Origin: Pseudoalteromonas sp. MEBiC 03607 | GTDB taxonomy: Bacteria > Pseudomonadota > Gammaproteobacteria > Enterobacterales > Alteromonadaceae | Assembly (NCBI RefSeq): GCF_004792295.1 | Contig: NZ_SRRY01000001.1 | Span: forward strand, 2,118,501-2,182,500 | Length of the DNA: 64,000 bases | Direction: 5' to 3' | Part shown: positions 44,779 through 54,380 of the stretch, one piece after another | Layout of the letters: each line of letters starts with the position of its first letter | Numbering within the stretch: the stretch's first letter is position 1 | Program-made: the position numbers and the translations under genes | Notes under the pieces: generated by a model | Databases searched by the model: none | The model's input: only the letters and a program-made list of their open reading frames with translations | What the model was told of the DNA's origin: nothing

Positions 44779-47370
44779 ATGAAAAAATCAATTCTTGGTT
44801 TAGCTGTTGTATCAGCAATCCCAATGTTCTCAAGCATGCAAGTATTAGCTGCTGAAGATGCGGCAGATTCAATCGAAAAGATTCAAGTTACAGGTTCTCG
44901 CATTAAGCGTACCGATATGGAGACGTCTAGTCCTGTAACATTAATTGGTGCAGATGACATCAAAGCAATGGGTGCATCAAGCATCGATGGCGTTTTACAA
45001 AAAATGACTGCAGCAAGCGGTGCAATGACTAACCCTGCTGTAAACAACGGTTCAGGTGGTAACGCACGTGTTGACCTACGTGGTCTTGGTGCACAACGTA
45101 CTCTAGTACTAGTAAATGGTCGTCGTATGATCAACTCTGGTACTGGTGCAGCATCTACTGTTGACTTAAACACAATCCCAGTATCAATGATCAAGCAAGT
45201 TGAAGTACTTAAAGACGGCGCATCTGCTGTATACGGTACTGACGCGGTAGCGGGTGTTGTTAACATCATCTTAAAAGACGACTTCGAAGGTCTAGACATG
45301 AACCTTAACGGTGCTATCACTGGTGAAGGCGATGCAGACGAAACGTCTTTCGATATCACAATGGGTTCAAGCTTTGATCGTGGTAACGTTGTAATCGGTT
45401 TACAATACACTGACCGTGGCGATGCTTCTCAAGCAGATCGTGATTTCTCTGATTGTCCTATCGAAGAAGATTACGACAACGGTAGCTTCTACTGTGGTGG
45501 TTCTTCTTATACACCTTTCGGCCACGTTTGGGCTGAAAATGCAGACCTTCAAGGTCAAGCAGATGGTGGTTGGCATGATTTCACTGCTGCTGGTGATGCA
45601 TACAACTACTCAGCAACAAGCTACCTATACACGCCAATGCGTCGTTTAAACCTTACAGGTATCGGCCACTTTGACGTAACTGATGAAACGCGTCTAGTGT
45701 CTGAATTCACTTACTCTAAGCGTTGGTCAACTCAACAAATGGCTCCACAGCCAGTATGGTTTGACTTCAAATACGATGCAGAAACTATGGGTGATTCACT
45801 TCTTTCTCATGGTGTTGCTGACGGAGAAGATATCTCTTACGGTCGTCGTATGACAGACGTAGGCCCTCGTGGTTATGAGCAAGTTGTTGACACAGTTCGT
45901 GCAGTAATCGGTCTAGACGGTTCATTCGACAACGGTTGGGGCTGGGATACTTCAGTAGTATTCGGTCGTAACGATTCAGTTGACCGTGCAACAAACCTTC
46001 TAAACATGGGTTCAATCCAAGATGCAATCGGTGAAGGTGAGTTTAACCCACTAAACCAAGCTGACTGGTCTGCTGGTAACCTTGCACAGTACAACTACAC
46101 TGAAAACAACTCAGGTGGTAGCCAATTATTAGTTCTTTCAGCTGGCCTTAATGGTGAAGTAATGGAACTTCCTGCTGGTTACGTTGGTTTCGCAGCGGGT
46201 ATCGAGCGTCGTGAAGAAAAAGCATGGTACGTTCCAGATTCACTAACTTCACAAGGTCTTGCAAATGACCCACGTGTTGAACCAACAGGTGGTCGTTTCG
46301 ACGTTAACGAAGCATACGTAGAATTTGCTGTTCCACTTCTAGCTGATGCACCATTTGCACAAATGGTTGACTTAAGCGCAGCTGTACGTGCATTTGACTA
46401 CAGCACATTTGGTTCAGATGAGACTTGGAAACTAGGTTTAACTTGGCGTGTAAACGACGAACTAATGCTACGTGCTGTTCGTTCAACTGCATTCCGTGCT
46501 CCTACAGTATCTGAGCTTTACCAAGGTAAATCACCTTCATTCGAACAAGTTAACTTCCCTGGTGCACAAGACCAAGCTGAAGTAACTGTTGGTGGTAACG
46601 ACCAATTAACGCCAGAGCTTGCTGATACAGTAACAGCTGGTTTCGTATACGCTCCAGAGTGGTTAGATGGTTTCTCAATGACTGTTGACTACTATGAAAT
46701 CGAAATCGAAAACTCAATTTCAAGCGTAAACAACCAATACATCGTTGAGAACTGTCTTGACGCTGCTACAGGTTCATACAAAAACCAAGATACTGCACTT
46801 TGTCAGTCTTCTGCAATCAACTTCAACCAAAGCACTGGTCGTATTAGCTTCAACAACCAATTACAAAACATTGGTAACGAATCGACTAAAGGTTACGACG
46901 TAAACTTCAAGTATGCATTTGAAGCTGCAGGTCTTAACTGGCGCACAGGTCTTGATGTAACTATCCTTGATGAGTACATCGTTGATTCAGGCACAAGCAC
47001 AATCGATTACACAGGTCTTGTAACTTCTGGTATCGGTAGCTACGCGAAAGTTAAGTCTAACTTCACTCTTAACGCGTCTGGCGACAACTGGGATGCACAA
47101 TATCAAGCACGTATGATCGACGGCCTAGACAGCTATGCATGTCTTGCTGACGACAGCGAGTGTTTAGTACCAAGCGTTGGTACTGTTGTATACCACGACA
47201 TCAGTGGTTCATACATCATGAACGACACAGTGTCATTCTCTGCAGGTGTTAACAACTTATTCGATAAGCAAGCACCTTACTACTCAGGTAACAATGACTC
47301 AAACACTGACCCGTACACATACGATGTACTAGGTCGTCGTTTCTTCGCTGGTGTGAACGTTAAGTTCTAA
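44779..47370 (+). CDS. Large TonB-dependent receptor, probably highly expressed
   Basis: This 863-residue outer-membrane receptor has a signal peptide (residues 1-24, ending VLA-AED), a TonB box (IEKIQVTGSRIKR, about 32-44), a plug with RVDLRGLGAQRTLVLVNGRR and GASAVYGTDAVAGVVNII, and a large barrel ending in Phe (VNVKF). Codon use differs from its neighbours: Arg is almost only CGT/CGC and Asn mostly AAC, as in highly expressed genes. It resembles receptors for peptides or sugars seen in marine bacteria, but no ligand can be named. AGGG precedes the ATG. Strong terminator 20 bases on. No partner genes are attached. Confidence 0.88.
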   Translation: MKKSILGLAVVSAIPMFSSMQVLAAEDAADSIEKIQVTGSRIKRTDMETSSPVTLIGADDIKAMGASSIDGVLQKMTAASGAMTNPAVNNGSGGNARVDLRGLGAQRTLVLVNGRRMINSGTGAASTVDLNTIPVSMIKQVEVLKDGASAVYGTDAVAGVVNIILKDDFEGLDMNLNGAITGEGDADETSFDITMGSSFDRGNVVIGLQYTDRGDASQADRDFSDCPIEEDYDNGSFYCGGSSYTPFGHVWAENADLQGQADGGWHDFTAAGDAYNYSATSYLYTPMRRLNLTGIGHFDVTDETRLVSEFTYSKRWSTQQMAPQPVWFDFKYDAETMGDSLLSHGVADGEDISYGRRMTDVGPRGYEQVVDTVRAVIGLDGSFDNGWGWDTSVVFGRNDSVDRATNLLNMGSIQDAIGEGEFNPLNQADWSAGNLAQYNYTENNSGGSQLLVLSAGLNGEVMELPAGYVGFAAGIERREEKAWYVPDSLTSQGLANDPRVEPTGGRFDVNEAYVEFAVPLLADAPFAQMVDLSAAVRAFDYSTFGSDETWKLGLTWRVNDELMLRAVRSTAFRAPTVSELYQGKSPSFEQVNFPGAQDQAEVTVGGNDQLTPELADTVTAGFVYAPEWLDGFSMTVDYYEIEIENSISSVNNQYIVENCLDAATGSYKNQDTALCQSSAINFNQSTGRISFNNQLQNIGNESTKGYDVNFKYAFEAAGLNWRTGLDVTILDEYIVDSGTSTIDYTGLVTSGIGSYAKVKSNFTLNASGDNWDAQYQARMIDGLDSYACLADDSECLVPSVGTVVYHDISGSYIMNDTVSFSAGVNNLFDKQAPYYSGNNDSNTDPYTYDVLGRRFFAGVNVKF

Positions 47371-47390
47371 TCTAGTTTGAAATGATTATT

Positions 47391-47417
47391 AAAGCCCCGT
47401 TTTACGGGGCTTTTTTA
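47391..47417 (+). terminator. Rho-independent terminator after the 44779 receptor gene
   Basis: AAAGCCCCGT/ACGGGGCTTT closes over TT-rich loop and is followed by TTTTTT. It lies 21 bases after the stop. Confidence 0.9.
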
Positions 47418-47476
47418 TTGTCTGAAAGCTTATCAACGCGTAAACTGTATAGGTACTTTTAACAAACGAGGTGATA

Positions 47477-48838
47477 TTGCTAAAACAAGACGAAAACCTA
47501 TCTTTTATTATTGAGCCTGAACTCACTCCCCGTGCAGAGCAGCGCTTAGATCTGTATTTCTCAATCCCTAATGAGATGAGTGTTAATCCACAAACACTTA
47601 GTGAAGAGTCATTTTTTAATAACCATTTCAAATCACATTTAGCTTATAACGCCAACAATATTCATTTACCCTTGGTGAGAAGTCGCTTTGTTAGTAAAAA
47701 CAAAGGTGAGCAGCAAGATTATCGACAAAATTTAAACTTATATTGCTACCAAGTTCGTTTAGCGCTTAATGCTGATATTAAAGACACCTTAAAATACCAA
47801 GAAGCTGAAGAGTTTTATCCTGCAGCCATTGAATTATGTGAGCAAACCAAAGGGCTGCTTAAAAAGCTGAGACGCTACACACCAGATGATGAAAAACTAC
47901 TGCCATTTTATAAAAATGCCGATAACTATTTAAGTTGGCATGTTGAACAGTCATTTTTAAAGTTGCTAGACGAAGGACCACGCAGTAGCGATTTTGCAAA
48001 AGAGCGCAGCGAGCTTTTAGATTTTTGTAAAACTGAAAATAGTTACCGTGACGAGCAGGAATATAACTCGCAATCAACCCTTGAAGATGCCAATCGAATC
48101 ACTAATAAAATGCGCCTGTTACAACGTTTGATTGAACATGGTGTGGTTTTAACTCGTCATACCCGACATTTGAATAGCTATTTAAAGCGCATTGTGAAGG
48201 GATCTGTAACGGCTGTTATCATGGCCTTTGTAATGTTAGTAGTGTTAAACGCCCGTTCAACCTTTACTGAGGTAACTGCAACCTTAATTTTGATTTTAGG
48301 TGTAATTTATGGGCTGCGAGAGATATTCAAAGAGGATATTACCCGCGTTATATGGCGAGCAATAGTAAGAGGGCGGCCAAAATGGCGTTTTCAATTTAGA
48401 AATAGTATCACTAAAGACCGCATTGCTAGTCAGTATATTTGGCTAGAATACGAAGCTTTTAAGCGTATCCCCAAAGAGGTTAGACAAATATTCTCTAAGC
48501 GTCGCCATCAGAACAAGCAGGCTTCTCAATGGTTACATTTTGCTAGTGAAACACACGTTAATGCTAAAGAGTTTTTACCGGGCTACGATACCCTACAACA
48601 AACGATGCAATTTAGTTTAGCGCCATTTGCACGTTATTTAAAACGCGGTGAAGGTAAACTTTATCATCTTGAAAGCAATAAAATATCTAAGCAAGCAGTT
48701 GAGCGTAGGTATCAACTAAATATGGTATTGGTTTTTTCACAAAACGATGAAAAAACACTGATGCAGCGCTACAAAATCACCTTAAATCGCAGCAAAATTG
48801 TTAATATTGAAAGGATATATTCGACGTCAGTTAAATAA
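47477..48838 (+). CDS. Hypothetical membrane protein with central helix pair
   Basis: This 453-residue protein is not recognised. It is mainly soluble and charged, with two close membrane helices at about residues 237-256 and 262-280 (VTAVIMAFVMLVVLNARS and ATLILILGVIYGLREI). The N-terminal half is helical and acidic, and the C-terminal half basic and beta-rich. I choose the TTG at 47477 since GAGGTG lies 5 bases before it; a GTG at 47471 is also open. It is monocistronic, convergent with the 48876 gene. Confidence 0.65.
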   Translation: MLKQDENLSFIIEPELTPRAEQRLDLYFSIPNEMSVNPQTLSEESFFNNHFKSHLAYNANNIHLPLVRSRFVSKNKGEQQDYRQNLNLYCYQVRLALNADIKDTLKYQEAEEFYPAAIELCEQTKGLLKKLRRYTPDDEKLLPFYKNADNYLSWHVEQSFLKLLDEGPRSSDFAKERSELLDFCKTENSYRDEQEYNSQSTLEDANRITNKMRLLQRLIEHGVVLTRHTRHLNSYLKRIVKGSVTAVIMAFVMLVVLNARSTFTEVTATLILILGVIYGLREIFKEDITRVIWRAIVRGRPKWRFQFRNSITKDRIASQYIWLEYEAFKRIPKEVRQIFSKRRHQNKQASQWLHFASETHVNAKEFLPGYDTLQQTMQFSLAPFARYLKRGEGKLYHLESNKISKQAVERRYQLNMVLVFSQNDEKTLMQRYKITLNRSKIVNIERIYSTSVK

Positions 48839-48847
48839 AGAGAAACG

Positions 48848-48868
48848 AGGGTGGTACATTACCACCCT
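48848..48868. terminator. Hairpin between convergent genes, probable terminator
   Basis: AGGGTGGTA/TACCACCCT forms a 9-base stem over CAT between the 47477 and 48876 genes. T tracts are poor, so it is a weak intrinsic terminator. Confidence 0.55.
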
Positions 48869-48875
48869 GGTAGGT

Positions 48876-49139
48876 TTATTTAGCGTCTAAACCTGTTTTG
48901 CTGTACAGCGACACTTTATCTGAAACTAATGTAATTTCGATATTTTTGTCTTTGCTACCCCAAATACAATTAGTATGAAGTGTTTTTTCTTCGCACTTAT
49001 CCGCCGAGCCTAAAATCGCTTCAACTTCAGCTTTATCCATACCGATTTTAATTTTTTCATAGTTTTCTAAGTTAACTTTTGAACAGCCAGCTAAAGTAAG
49101 CGCTACCGTTGCAGCAGCAATTGCCATATATTTTTTCAT
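48876..49139 (-). CDS. Small lipoprotein, DUF3862/BamE-like
   Basis: This 87-residue predicted lipoprotein has a signal ending in TLAGC with Cys19 lipidated, then a short domain with the pattern of SmpA/OmlA-like or DUF3862 proteins (NYEKIKIGMDKAEVEAILG followed by CEEK, CIWG and a strand KNIEITLV). Such domains are small alpha/beta folds on the outer membrane or periplasm. I choose the ATG at 49139 because the signal starts there. It begins 12 bases after csiV and may share its transcript. Exact role is not known. Confidence 0.8.
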   Translation of the reverse strand: MKKYMAIAAATVALTLAGCSKVNLENYEKIKIGMDKAEVEAILGSADKCEEKTLHTNCIWGSKDKNIEITLVSDKVSLYSKTGLDAK

Positions 49140-49150
49140 AATAGTTTCCA

Positions 49151-49984
49151 TTAATGGTTATAACGTCTTATTTGTACAATCATCCCCATGCGAGGGTGAT
49201 CGAAATAATGAATTTCATTACTTATTACACGCTTAAATTGTGAAAAACGTGCTTTTTCATAGTCGCCACTCTCTAAACGCTGACTAATATCAAAATCAGC
49301 ATGAATAAACAGGTAATGGCGAACGTATATTTTCATCAAGCCTTCTAATTCCCACTTCGGTATCGTTTGTAACTGTTCGGGAATATATTGCTGTACCGGG
49401 CTAACTAGATTAATAAAGTCATTATCAGTAGTTGCTTGGCTATCGAGCGCTTGTGAAAAGTGATCACCTGAAAACAATCTAATACTGGGGGCTTTACTTT
49501 CGCTCATTTCAGGAAAACGCCAACCTGTGTGAAGTATCGGCGTGAGACCTTTACGATCTAGTTGCTTTCTTTGTTCGATAAACTGTAGCTGCTCGGGCGC
49601 GAGTAGATAAATTTCATCCGTGTCGTCGCGAGCTTCGACTACGGGTGTTACGGGTAATTCGTCATAACTAGATAAATAATCAACACTTTCATCGCACACG
49701 TTAGAGTGGGGATTCGAGGTAATAATAGCATCTGCAAATGTCGTAGACTGAAATCGACTGTCGCCATTTAAGCACTCTTCTCTAGCTTGCGCTGTATAAG
49801 CTGGAGAAAGCAGATCTTTTTCGCGCTTAGCAGTAATCTCATCATGCTTTAAAGAAAAATCTTCTTGTAAATAAGGTGCTGGGCGTTGTTTATAGATAAG
49901 TACTTCAATTTCAAACCATCTCGTTGCAAACGATGAGCTTGTAAATAAGCAACACAGCAACAAAAAACTATTTCTTAACAACAT
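49151..49984 (-). CDS. csiV: CsiV-like periplasmic protein
   Basis: This 277-residue secreted protein has a signal peptide (residues 1-20, ending SSFA) followed by TRWFEIEVLIYKQRP, the typical start of CsiV. In Vibrio cholerae, CsiV binds peptidoglycan and is needed for cell shape and for activity of the LpoA/PBP1a pair; CsiV is also often next to mfd, as here. The last segment (VISNEIHYFDHPRMGMIVQIRRY) is the family C-terminus. Its start shares one base with the mfd stop, so translation is coupled. Confidence 0.82.
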   Translation of the reverse strand: MLLRNSFLLLCCLFTSSSFATRWFEIEVLIYKQRPAPYLQEDFSLKHDEITAKREKDLLSPAYTAQAREECLNGDSRFQSTTFADAIITSNPHSNVCDESVDYLSSYDELPVTPVVEARDDTDEIYLLAPEQLQFIEQRKQLDRKGLTPILHTGWRFPEMSESKAPSIRLFSGDHFSQALDSQATTDNDFINLVSPVQQYIPEQLQTIPKWELEGLMKIYVRHYLFIHADFDISQRLESGDYEKARFSQFKRVISNEIHYFDHPRMGMIVQIRRYNH

Positions 49985-52900
49985 TAATGGCTAACCTTTT
50001 TCTCGAAATCTGCAATCATTGCAGTGACCATTTTTAAGCGTTCGCGAGGGTTTGCCTCACTAATCGCAAAGCGCAATTTATTCGCGCCATCCATTTTATA
50101 CACCTGTGGTGCACTTTGTATCAAACCTATAATGAAGCTAGGGTTAACCTTTGTATGCTGGCTAAACTCAAAATAACCGCCTTTCGGATTTGCTTCAATT
50201 TTCTTAATGCCAATATTGCTTGCTTGCAGTTTTAATTGCTGCAAACTAAATAAGTTTTTAGTGGCATCAGGTAGCAGACCAAAGCGGTCTATTAGCTCTA
50301 CCTGTAATTCGTCCATATCGTTGAGGTTAGCACAGCTTGCAATGCGTTTATAGATTCCTAAACGAGCATTTACATCATGAATATAATCTTCAGGTAATAA
50401 GGCTGGTAGTTTTAAATCAACCTCAGTCTGTTGACCTAGTAAATTCTCAAGGGTTGGCTCTTTACCTTCTTTTAATGCGTTAACGGCTTGCTCGAGCATT
50501 TCCATATACAAACTAAAACCAATGGTTTGCATTTGCCCTGATTGGTCGTCACCAAGTAATTCACCCGCTCCACGAATCTCTAAATCATGGGTAGCAAGTG
50601 CAAAGCCAGCGCCCAGATCTTCAAGCGATTCTATCGCTTCTAAACGTTTTACAGCGTCTTTTGTTAACGACTTAGGATTACCTGTTAGAAGGTATGCATA
50701 CGCTTGGTGGTGGCTTCGGCCAACACGCCCTCGTAACTGATGTAGTTGGGCCAGCCCTAGCTTATCTGCTCTATCCATAATAATGGTGTTGGCAGTGGGT
50801 ACATCGATACCGGTTTCGATAATGGTGGTACACACAATGACATTATATTTTTGATGATAAAAATCACTCATAATTTGCTCAAGCTCGCGCTCTCGCATTT
50901 GACCATGTGCCGTTGTAACACTGGCTTCGGGTACCCATTCACTGATTTCTTCAGCAACACGGTCGATAGTTTCAACATTATTATGTAAGAAATACACCTG
51001 ACCACCGCGTTTAATTTCACGCAGGATTGCTTCGCGAATTAGTTCTGCATCCCTTTGTCTAACAAAGGTTTTAACCGCTAAACGTTTTGCAGGTGGTGTG
51101 GCAATAATTGACAGGTCACGCATACCACTCATTGCCATGTTTAAGGTACGCGGGATAGGGGTTGCTGTAAGTGTTAAAATATCAACATCGGCACGTAATG
51201 CTTTGATTTTTTCTTTTTGACGCACACCAAAGCGGTGCTCTTCATCAACAATTAATAAGCCCAAATCTTTAAATTTGATATCTTGTTGAATAAGCTTGTG
51301 TGTACCAATAACGATATCTAATTTACCCTCAGCCATTTTATCTAGGGTATCTTTTTGCTCTTTTGTAGAATTAAAGCGTGATAAAACACCAACTTCAATT
51401 GGTAAATCGGCAAAACGATCTTTAAAGTTTTCATAATGTTGCTGAGCAAGCAGTGTTGTTGGTACCAGCACCGCAACTTGCTTGTTATCGTTAACGGCCA
51501 CAAAGGCTGCGCGCATTGCAACTTCAGTTTTACCAAAGCCAACGTCACCACACACCAAACGGTCCATCGCTTGTTTACTTTGCATATCACCAAGAACAGA
51601 CTCAATGGCGTTGCGTTGATCATCAGTTTCTTCAAACGGGAAGCTGTCGCTAAACTGGCGATATGCACTGCCATCAAGCTTAAATTGGTTACCCGGTTTT
51701 GCTTGGCGCTTTGCGTAAATATCTAATAGCTCGGCAGCCACATCACGAACTTTTTCGGCAGCACGTTTTTTAGCTTTTTCCCACGCATCGGAGCCTAATT
51801 TATGGAGCGGGGCAGAGGCTTCTTCGCCACCAGAATAGCGGCTCAGCATATGTAACGCTGAAACAGGTACGTAAAGCTTCGCTTCGTTGGCGTAAATGAT
51901 GGTAACAAACTCGGTGATAACACCGGCAGCATCGATGGTTTCAAGCCCCTGATAGCGGCCTACACCGTGGTCAAGGTGCACAATTGGCTGGCCTTCTCGT
52001 AGCTCAGCAAGGTTACGAATAAGCGCATCTTGGCTGGCTTCGTATTTGTGTTTACGGCGTCGACGCTGCGATACCTTAATACCTAATAATTCTTGCTCTG
52101 TGATAATGGTTAAACGCGGTTTACCGTCTAACACCACACTTTGTTCAAGTGGCGAAACGATGAGGCCAACATCGCTTGTACTATTGGTAAAATCGCTAAA
52201 AGTTTCAAACTCTTTGAGCTTTAAACCACTTGGTTTTAATAATGTCAGTAATGATTCGCGGCGGCCATCCGATTCAACCGAGAGCAGCACGCGGCCTTTT
52301 TGTTTTTTCTCGCTAGCAACATAGTTTATTAAACCTTGATACGGTTCATGTAACTTATGATCTATACGTACATTTGGCAGCTCTTTACTGGCAAGGTTTG
52401 TATGGCCTGCTTTGGTGCCTAATTTGGCTTGCGATAAACGAATACGTGCGTATTTACCAAATTCACCAAACAGCTCATTAACACTTTGATAGAGCTTAAT
52501 TGGCTCAAGTAGTGGTCTAAGTGGATCAACACGGCGATTTTCGTAGCGTACATTTACATCGTGCCAAAACTGCTCAGCAGCATGCTCAATATCGCCAAAA
52601 TGCATAAACGTCGTATTGCTTGGTAAGTAATCGAAGATAGTCGCCAGTCCATCAAAAAACAGTGGCATGTAATATTCGATACCGGCAGGCCAAGTTCCTT
52701 TGGTAACCTGCATATAAATTGAGTCTTGCTCAGAGCTTGCGCCAAATTGTTCACGATAATTGATACGAAAACGCTCGATGTCTGAGTTGTTAGTTGGAAA
52801 CTCGTGAGCTGGCAGTAACTCAATTTTGTCGACTTTTTCATCAGATCGTTGGCTTTCAACATCAAACAAACGAATGCTGTCGAGCTCATCATCAAAAAAG

Positions 52901-53457
52901 TCTAAACGGAATGGGTGAGGGCTACCCATAGGATATAAGTCAACGATAGAACCACGGATAGCGTATTCACCATGCTCCATCACTTGCTGTACATGTAAAT
53001 AGCCCGCTTGCTCAAGGTTTTCACGCAGTGTATGGGTATCTAAGGTATCGCCCACTTTAAAGTTAAGGGTTGAACCGTAAATAAACGAAGCAGGGGCTGT
53101 ACGTAGCATCAAGGTTGATACTGGCACGATTAATACGCTTTGTAGTTCTTTTTTTAATGTATTTAAGGTGGCTAGGCGTGCAGAAATAATATCTTGATGC
53201 GGCGAAAAATGATCATAAGGTAGCGTTTCCCAGTCAGGGAAGACCATGACTGGGTTTTCAGGCAATAGAAATTCGAGCTCAGTTTCAAGGCGTAGGGCGC
53301 TTGGCGTATCTGGGGTGACAATCACAACCAGCTCGTTGTGTTGTTTTACACCTTCTGCGATGGCGATGCTAAGCCCGCTACCGGTAAGTTGTCCCCATTG
53401 AATTTTATCTTTTTCAGATTTTACCCAAGGCAATGCTGCCCATTGCGCAAACGCCAT
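49984..53457 (-). CDS. mfd: Transcription-repair coupling factor Mfd
   Basis: This 1157-residue translocase removes RNA polymerase stalled at lesions and recruits UvrA. In order: a UvrB-like N-terminal module (to about 350), the RNA polymerase-interacting CarD-like domain (LREGQPIVHLDHGVGRYQGL near 485-550), the RecG-like helicase domain with the P-loop GDVGFGKTEV and DEEHRFG box, a TRG motif region, and a C-terminal regulatory domain. Length matches E. coli Mfd (1148). AGGAG precedes the ATG. It is first in an mfd-csiV-lipoprotein group. Confidence 0.96.
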   Translation of the reverse strand: MAFAQWAALPWVKSEKDKIQWGQLTGSGLSIAIAEGVKQHNELVVIVTPDTPSALRLETELEFLLPENPVMVFPDWETLPYDHFSPHQDIISARLATLNTLKKELQSVLIVPVSTLMLRTAPASFIYGSTLNFKVGDTLDTHTLRENLEQAGYLHVQQVMEHGEYAIRGSIVDLYPMGSPHPFRLDFFDDELDSIRLFDVESQRSDEKVDKIELLPAHEFPTNNSDIERFRINYREQFGASSEQDSIYMQVTKGTWPAGIEYYMPLFFDGLATIFDYLPSNTTFMHFGDIEHAAEQFWHDVNVRYENRRVDPLRPLLEPIKLYQSVNELFGEFGKYARIRLSQAKLGTKAGHTNLASKELPNVRIDHKLHEPYQGLINYVASEKKQKGRVLLSVESDGRRESLLTLLKPSGLKLKEFETFSDFTNSTSDVGLIVSPLEQSVVLDGKPRLTIITEQELLGIKVSQRRRRKHKYEASQDALIRNLAELREGQPIVHLDHGVGRYQGLETIDAAGVITEFVTIIYANEAKLYVPVSALHMLSRYSGGEEASAPLHKLGSDAWEKAKKRAAEKVRDVAAELLDIYAKRQAKPGNQFKLDGSAYRQFSDSFPFEETDDQRNAIESVLGDMQSKQAMDRLVCGDVGFGKTEVAMRAAFVAVNDNKQVAVLVPTTLLAQQHYENFKDRFADLPIEVGVLSRFNSTKEQKDTLDKMAEGKLDIVIGTHKLIQQDIKFKDLGLLIVDEEHRFGVRQKEKIKALRADVDILTLTATPIPRTLNMAMSGMRDLSIIATPPAKRLAVKTFVRQRDAELIREAILREIKRGGQVYFLHNNVETIDRVAEEISEWVPEASVTTAHGQMRERELEQIMSDFYHQKYNVIVCTTIIETGIDVPTANTIIMDRADKLGLAQLHQLRGRVGRSHHQAYAYLLTGNPKSLTKDAVKRLEAIESLEDLGAGFALATHDLEIRGAGELLGDDQSGQMQTIGFSLYMEMLEQAVNALKEGKEPTLENLLGQQTEVDLKLPALLPEDYIHDVNARLGIYKRIASCANLNDMDELQVELIDRFGLLPDATKNLFSLQQLKLQASNIGIKKIEANPKGGYFEFSQHTKVNPSFIIGLIQSAPQVYKMDGANKLRFAISEANPRERLKMVTAMIADFEKKVSH

Positions 53458-53486
53458 TTACTACTCCTTTAAACTGTTTTTACTGC

Positions 53487-54380
53487 TTAGTCTCGATAAA
53501 TCTTGGTTAAGTCCTGATAGTGATCGATACGACGATCACGAAGGTAAGGCCAAATTCGACGAATGTTTTCACTACGCGCTTGGTCTAATTCAACAACCAA
53601 TAATTGCTCATCACTGTTGTTAGCTTCGGCTAAAATTTCACCTTGAGGGCCTGCGATAAACGAGTTACCCCAGAACTGAATACCTTCGCTTTGACCGCTT
53701 GGATCACTTTCGTGACCAACACGGTTACAGCTGATCACCGGTACACCGTTGGCAACTGCATGAGCGCGTTGTGAAATAACCCACGCGTCTTTTTGACGTG
53801 TTTGTTCGTCTTGTTCATCACGCGGATCCCAGCCGATGGCTGTTGGGTATATTAAAATTTCAGCACCGGCCATTGCCATTAAGCGTGCAGCCTCAGGGAA
53901 CCATTGATCCCAACACACTAACACGCCTAATTTGCCAACAGAGGTTTGAATAGGCTGAAAACCTAAATCACCCGGTGTGAAGTAAAATTTCTCGTAAAAA
54001 CCTGGGTCATCAGGAATATGCATTTTACGGTATTTGCCGGCAATACTGCCGTCAGTTTCTAGAACCACAGCGGTATTGTGATAAAGACCTGTGGCACGCT
54101 TTTCGAATAATGATGACACGATCACCACATTTAATTCTTTAGCGAGTGCGCCTAAGGTGTTTGTGCTTGGGCCAGGAATTGTTTCTGCTAAATCAAAAAC
54201 GTCTACATCTTCGGTTTGGCAAAAATACAAACTACGGTGCAGCTCTTGAAGAACAATAAGCTTAGCGCCTTGGCTTGCTGCATCACGAATACCAGCAATA
54301 GATTTTGCCATATTGTCTTGAGCATTATCGGTGTTTGATTGCTGAACAAGAGCAACCTTTAAATGCGTTGGTTTAGTCAT
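53487..54380 (-). CDS. aguB: N-carbamoylputrescine amidase
   Basis: This 297-residue nitrilase-family enzyme turns N-carbamoylputrescine into putrescine, CO2 and ammonia. The catalytic triad is Glu in LQELHRSLYF, Lys in KYRKMHIPD, and Cys in VLVCWDQWFPE. It overlaps the end of aguA by 8 bases, and its AGGA ribosome site lies in that gene. Together they make putrescine from agmatine with no direct agmatinase. Confidence 0.94.
   Translation of the reverse strand: MTKPTHLKVALVQQSNTDNAQDNMAKSIAGIRDAASQGAKLIVLQELHRSLYFCQTEDVDVFDLAETIPGPSTNTLGALAKELNVVIVSSLFEKRATGLYHNTAVVLETDGSIAGKYRKMHIPDDPGFYEKFYFTPGDLGFQPIQTSVGKLGVLVCWDQWFPEAARLMAMAGAEILIYPTAIGWDPRDEQDEQTRQKDAWVISQRAHAVANGVPVISCNRVGHESDPSGQSEGIQFWGNSFIAGPQGEILAEANNSDEQLLVVELDQARSENIRRIWPYLRDRRIDHYQDLTKIYRD

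Noticed and set aside
45416..46500. Several open frames in other phases inside the large TonB receptor gene
   Set aside because: They are by-products of its strong codon bias, lack ribosome sites and domains, and overlap a clear gene.
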